From Propionibacteriaceae bacterium (GTDB lineage: Bacteria > Actinomycetota > Actinomycetes > Propionibacteriales > Propionibacteriaceae), in NCBI GenBank assembly GCA_031265725.1, contig JAISCH010000361.1, positions 1-8,882 of the forward strand: a stretch of DNA of 8,882 nt, read 5' to 3'. Positions 6,127-8,882 of the stretch are shown one piece after another. The translations under genes and the position numbers were made by a program. The notes beneath the pieces were generated by a model, which saw only the letters and a program-made list of their open reading frames with translations, had not been told where the DNA came from and made no database searches. Positions within the stretch are counted from its first letter, which is position 1, and every line of letters starts with the position of its first letter.

Positions 6127-6381
6127 ATGGCGACATTCGGAGTGATGGTTATCTCCATTATCTTGACGGTGCTGGCGTTGGTTGGCGGGTTGATGTTGTA
6201 TTACGTCATCAATCGGCGGGAGATCGAGCGGGAACAGGCCAATATTCAGGCCGCTATGCGGGCTTGGCATATCCAGCAGCAGGAATTCGCCGCCGAGCAG
6301 CGGATTAGGCAGACGACTAGGACGGCGGTCGATCAGATGATGAAGGCAGCGCGGCAACGAGAATCCCCGCGCGACGAGTGA
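6127..6381 (+). CDS. Small membrane protein with one N-terminal helix and a coiled-coil tail, 84 aa
   Basis: The ATG at 6127 lies 8 nt after GAGGGG, a better fit than the in-frame GTG at 6118. Residues about 4-27 (FGVMVISIILTVLALVGGLM onward) form one transmembrane helix. From residue 28 the chain is highly charged, with heptad-like helices (REIEREQANIQAAMRAW, then QQQEFAAEQRIRQ), so a cytoplasmic coiled coil is likely. No catalytic motif is seen. The gene begins 12 nt after the stop of the 118-aa gene and is probably co-transcribed. The layout resembles small inner-membrane parts of conjugation or plasmid loci, but nothing here proves that role. Confidence 0.65.
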   Translation: MATFGVMVISIILTVLALVGGLMLYYVINRREIEREQANIQAAMRAWHIQQQEFAAEQRIRQTTRTAVDQMMKAARQRESPRDE

Positions 6382-6402
6382 CGATCCGGCCTTTCGCGGG
6401 AT

Positions 6403-6433
6403 GGGCCGTTTCTCGCGCTCGACGAAACGGCCC
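6403..6433 (+). terminator. GC-rich hairpin, probable terminator without U-tract
   Basis: GGGCCGTTTC (6403-6412) pairs perfectly with GAAACGGCCC (6424-6433) across an 11-nt loop, starting 22 nt after the stop of the 84-aa gene. No run of T follows, as is common for high-GC actinobacterial terminators. It marks a likely end of the 5758-6381 transcript. Confidence 0.6.
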
Positions 6434-6551
6434 AAGCCTGGTGTTCTCAATCTGGAGATGTTGTGCTTTTCACAATGGTGGTACCGCTCGGCGCTGTTTT
6501 TGCGTATAACGGTGGGCGCATGTCAATAACCAACTAACGAAAGGAGGAGAC
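6434..6551 (+). promoter_or_regulatory. Upstream region of the recombinase-like gene: weak -10 and strong ribosome binding site
   Basis: TATAAC at 6505-6510 is a possible -10, but no good -35 lies 16-18 nt before it. The leader ends in AAAGGAGG (6540-6547), 4 nt before the ATG at 6552, a near-perfect ribosome binding site. With the hairpin at 6403-6433 this suggests a new transcript starts here. Confidence 0.35.
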
Positions 6552-7454
6552 ATGACAAAAGAACAAGTATCCCAAGAAGCCGAGCTGGCGCGGCTTATCG
6601 CGGAGGGAATTGACCGGGCCAGGGCGGAAGGTCGGGTCATCGACCGGGACACCGCTAGGCGCATCGCGGCGGCTGTCCATCGCGGCCTCGGCGGCGAGTT
6701 GGAGCGGTTCGCCGCCACCGGCAAGCTGGAACACCACCACACGGCCAGGTTGGAGTTGTTCCACACTCTGAAGGACGAACCCAGGTTCGCGGCTTGGGGT
6801 GAGGCGCTGAGGGGATTTATCAACAAGGATGCAAGAGGCACGCAGAAGGCCCAGCGTCCAGCGAAGCACCAGCCAAAGCACAAGGCCGCAGGCAGAGCGA
6901 CCAACAAACCAACCGCCACGGCCAAACACGCGGCGCACGGCTCGAACGATGGCCCTGACAAGCTGTTGCCGCAGGCCAACCCGTCAATCAGCGAATGTGA
7001 GACCTGCGGCCCGGAAGGGGTTGTCGTCTATGTCTGCAACAAGCCAGGCGACGAAGCGCAGCGTCAGGGCTTGGCGTTGCATACGCAGCACCTGGCTTGC
7101 CGCCGGTTCACCTGCCGCAATCTGCACAAGCGACTGGAGGCCACCTTTGCGGACAGCGCCCGCTCTCAACGCGCTGGCCTAAGACGACTCCTGGCTCATG
7201 TAGCCGTCTGCCACAACCGTCGCGTAGTGGTGCAACGCCTCGACCGGTTGCTGCCCGGCAGCCCGGAAGCCGAGCAAGTTGCAGAAGACGGTGCGCGGGT
7301 GTTGTCGGCCACGGAACAGAACACCAGGTCAAGCCGCCGTCAGGCTGCCTTGGGTCGAGACGTGGCCGCACTCACTGCGCAGGACGTCAATCGGGGCAAG
7401 ACCAGCAAGGACAGCAATAGCGGCAATCATAGAGCCAAGTGGAGCCGGTCATGA
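6552..7454 (+). CDS. Helical domain fused to a degenerate serine-recombinase-like domain, 300 aa
   Basis: Residues 1-92 form a charged helical domain I do not recognise (LEHHHTARLELFHTLKDEPRFAAW), followed by a Lys/Gln/Ala-rich linker to about 145. Residues 155-256 follow the order of a resolvase/invertase N-terminal domain: VVVYV, GDEAQRQGLALHTQ, LACRRF, ATFADSARSQRAGLRRLLAHV, RRVVVQRLDRL, ARVLSATE. In active enzymes the first strand reads Y-x-R-V-S; here it is Y160-V-C-N-K, so catalytic Arg and Ser are absent, and the second Arg of DRLxR is P235. R232 of DRL is kept. It is therefore probably not a recombinase; DNA binding or regulation is possible. A strong ribosome binding site supports the start. 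The stop overlaps the methyltransferase ATG by 4 nt. Similarity was judged by eye and the N-terminal domain is unassigned. Confidence 0.6.
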   Translation: MTKEQVSQEAELARLIAEGIDRARAEGRVIDRDTARRIAAAVHRGLGGELERFAATGKLEHHHTARLELFHTLKDEPRFAAWGEALRGFINKDARGTQKAQRPAKHQPKHKAAGRATNKPTATAKHAAHGSNDGPDKLLPQANPSISECETCGPEGVVVYVCNKPGDEAQRQGLALHTQHLACRRFTCRNLHKRLEATFADSARSQRAGLRRLLAHVAVCHNRRVVVQRLDRLLPGSPEAEQVAEDGARVLSATEQNTRSSRRQAALGRDVAALTAQDVNRGKTSKDSNSGNHRAKWSRS

Positions 7455-8032
7455 GCGCCCACAGATACCGCACCATCCTGGCTGACCCACCCTGGGACAT
7501 CCAACAAGGCGGCAGCCTGGGCGCTGTCCGCCACTACAAGCTGATGACACTGGCCGAAATAGAGGCTCTGCCAGTCAGCGACCTGGCCGAGGACGACGCC
7601 CACCTGTGGCTCTGGACAACCAACGCGGCTTTGGAGTCCGCTTACCAGGTAATGCGAACTTGGGATTTCACGCCGCGTTCCCTTATGACCTGGACCAAGC
7701 CGCGCCTGGGCTTGGGCAACTACCTGCGCAACTGCACCGAGCACCTGCTGCTGGGAACCAGAGGTAAAGCGCCCATCCAGTTCAAGGCCCAGCCGACTTG
7801 GCTGTTCGCGCCTGTCCAAGACCATTCCCATAAGCCAGAGGAGGTCTATGACATCATCGAGCGCTGCTCGCCTGGCCCGTACCTGGAGCTGTTTGCCCGG
7901 CGTCCGCGCGAGGGTTGGCACGTCTGGGGCAATGAAGTGAACCCAGACATTACGTTCGCCGGAACCGGCCCGAGACCACGCCACCAGGCAGTCGACGACA
8001 CTGACGATGCTGGTCGTGGTCGCGGTGCCTGA
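7451..8032 (+). CDS. MT-A70 family adenine-N6 methyltransferase
   Basis: The protein starts MSAHRYRTILADPPWDI, with the DPPW catalytic motif at residues 12-15, the family hallmark for S-adenosylmethionine-dependent methylation of adenine N6. Further MT-A70 features are present: LWLWTTNAAL, TWTKPRLGLGNYLRNCTEHLLLGTRG, HSHKPEEVYDIIER, and PYLELFARR followed by GWHVWGNEV. Length is 193 aa, full size for this compact bacterial and phage group. The ATG at 7451 is chosen because it gives a 4-nt ATGA overlap with the gene upstream and has GGAG 6 nt before it; a GTG at 7439 is the alternative. No restriction endonuclease is adjacent, so it is an orphan. It may modify the element's own DNA to avoid host restriction or to regulate replication. 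Target site unknown. Confidence 0.9.
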   Translation: MSAHRYRTILADPPWDIQQGGSLGAVRHYKLMTLAEIEALPVSDLAEDDAHLWLWTTNAALESAYQVMRTWDFTPRSLMTWTKPRLGLGNYLRNCTEHLLLGTRGKAPIQFKAQPTWLFAPVQDHSHKPEEVYDIIERCSPGPYLELFARRPREGWHVWGNEVNPDITFAGTGPRPRHQAVDDTDDAGRGRGA

Positions 8033-8213
8033 TGGCGGCTGGTTTGGCAAGTTGATGCAACTGCTCATCGGACTCGTCATTATCGGCATGGTGTTGGCGG
8101 CATTGCAAGCCGCCTTATGCCAGGTGATGCCGTACATCGTCGTCGCAGGCCTGCTGGGCGGTGTCGGCTGGCTGGTCTGGCGGATTGTCCGCAGCCACAG
8201 AGACCGCTGGTGA
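8007..8213 (+). CDS. Small two-helix membrane protein, 68 aa
   Basis: Two hydrophobic segments, about residues 17-38 (LMQLLIGLVIIGMVLAALQA onward) and 41-61 (MPYIVVAGLLGGVGWLVWRI), are joined by a very short turn, with a basic tail RSHRDRW that should face the cytoplasm. The frame overlaps the end of the methyltransferase gene by 26 nt. No good ribosome binding site precedes ATG 8007, so a later start (GTG 8025 or ATG 8055) is possible and coupling to the methyltransferase gene is likely. Function is unknown; small hairpin membrane proteins are frequent in conjugation loci. Confidence 0.6.
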   Translation: MLVVVAVPDGGWFGKLMQLLIGLVIIGMVLAALQAALCQVMPYIVVAGLLGGVGWLVWRIVRSHRDRW

Positions 8214-8322
8214 CCGGCTAAACCGCAGCCGTCACCGTTTGCGCCGAATAGGCGAACTAATTCAGTAACCCGACGGGGACAACCACGCCCCGGAAGCGGG
8301 CCTAACGGAAAGGAGATGACAT

Positions 8323-8559
8323 ATGGGAAGGAGAAACAAACCGCGTCGTAAACCGCAGGCGGACAAGCGCGTCCGGCTGGTCGGGGTGCATCGAGCCGAG
8401 ATAGACCAGCGGAAACTGGGACGGGCGCTGCTGCGCATCGTGGCGATTGAGTCTGGGAGCCGCTCGCCGCAACCGGCCAGGAGCGGTCCTGATGGTCCTG
8501 GCACCCACGGCTCCGCGCTCGGGGCTATGCTCCCCAAAGGAGACGACGATGACCGGTGA
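8323..8559 (+). CDS. Small basic protein of unknown function, 78 aa
   Basis: AAAGGAG lies 7 nt before the ATG, a strong start signal. The N-terminus is very basic (MGRRNKPRRKPQADKRVRLV), suggesting nucleic-acid or membrane-surface contact. A short helix (QRKLGRALLRIVAIESG) follows, then a Gly/Pro/Ser-rich tail ending in DDDDR. No known motif was found. It overlaps the next gene by 11 nt, so the two are probably translated together. The 109-nt gap before it holds no clear promoter or hairpin. Confidence 0.65.
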   Translation: MGRRNKPRRKPQADKRVRLVGVHRAEIDQRKLGRALLRIVAIESGSRSPQPARSGPDGPGTHGSALGAMLPKGDDDDR

Positions 8560-8882
8560 ACGGCAACCTCTGGACTGGCGGCAAGTGTCCTGGCCCCGCC
8601 CGCTGTCGCCAGAGGCCGCCGCCTGGCTGCTGCGGCAAATGGCCTCAGCCTCTGGCTTGTGCCCGATGGTGTTCGAGGCTTGGGGCGCGGCTGGGAAGGT
8701 GCGGCACCTGGTCGGCACGCGACCCGCACAAGCGGACAAGCTGGCCGGTTTCATGACGGCCAACCTGACGGACCTTGCCACTTGCCCGTTGCTGGACGGC
8801 AGCGTGAGTCGCCGGGTTGACTCGGCGGCTGTGGTTCGCTTGGCGGATGACGCCCAACCGCTCGACGTCGGCCAGAGCTTGG
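8549..8882 (+). CDS. N-terminal part of a larger protein, possibly a conjugation coupling ATPase; runs off window
   Basis: The ATG at 8549 has AAAGGAG 6 nt upstream and overlaps the 78-aa gene by 11 nt. It stays open for 111 codons to the end of the window. The visible part (QVSWPRPLSPEAAAWLLRQM, then VFEAWGAAGKVRHLVGTRPA) resembles, from memory, the N-terminal region of long actinobacterial proteins of the VirD4/TraD coupling type, which pump DNA during conjugation. No Walker motif lies within the window, so this is a tentative assignment from the fold-like opening and the mobile-element context. No membrane helix is seen in these residues. Confidence 0.5.
   Translation, partial: MTGERQPLDWRQVSWPRPLSPEAAAWLLRQMASASGLCPMVFEAWGAAGKVRHLVGTRPAQADKLAGFMTANLTDLATCPLLDGSVSRRVDSAAVVRLADDAQPLDVGQSL

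Noticed and set aside
6470..6979. Minus-strand frames opposite the first half of the 300-aa gene
   Set aside because: They lie antisense to a gene with a strong ribosome binding site and do not resemble any protein family.
7427..8137. A 236-codon minus-strand frame opposite the methyltransferase
   Set aside because: It is fully antisense to a well-recognised MT-A70 gene and shows no family features or start signal.

Overview
The window looks like accessory DNA from a high-GC Gram-positive (actinobacterial) genome. It is probably part of an integrative or plasmid-borne conjugative element carrying an inserted metabolic cargo cluster. The actinobacterial assignment is inference from base composition, from GTG starts, from purine-rich ribosome binding sites, and from the character of the small plasmid-type proteins on the right. 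It does not rest on a marker gene. No rRNA, tRNA or CRISPR array was seen.

Left block (1-4443, minus strand): a compact operon read right to left. It starts with a 53-residue small ORF behind a perfect AAGGAGGT, followed after 5 nt by a NUDIX-phosphoribosyltransferase fusion protein. Next comes a radical SAM enzyme with unusual cysteine spacing, overlapping its neighbour by 26 nt. Three nt later a HAD-family phosphatase begins, and its reading frame runs without a stop into a glutamine-dependent asparagine synthetase (AsnB type) that leaves the window at position 1. The block has visibly lower GC (about 45-55% in sampled lines) and freer use of ATA, CTA and AGA codons than the rest. The enzyme set (phosphate hydrolysis, PRPP-type chemistry, radical chemistry, dephosphorylation, amide or adenylate chemistry) suggests synthesis or remodelling of a nucleotide-like or ribosyl small molecule. 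The product cannot be told from sequence, and I do not recognise this gene combination as a described system.

Middle (4444-5757): about 170 bp of non-coding leader contains a perfect 6-bp inverted repeat, then a 352-residue conserved-looking protein of unknown function on the minus strand. Its start region carries short repeats. A hairpin-containing intergenic region separates it from the divergent right-hand operon.

Right block (5758-8882, plus strand, high GC): small soluble and membrane proteins, a 300-residue protein ending in what looks like a catalytically dead serine-recombinase domain, an MT-A70-type adenine methyltransferase joined to it by a 4-nt ATGA overlap, a two-helix membrane protein, a 78-residue basic protein, and the start of a larger protein that may be the conjugation coupling ATPase. 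This order, with many short membrane or basic proteins in tight array, fits the transfer or maintenance module of a mobile element. The left block is then most simply read as its cargo.
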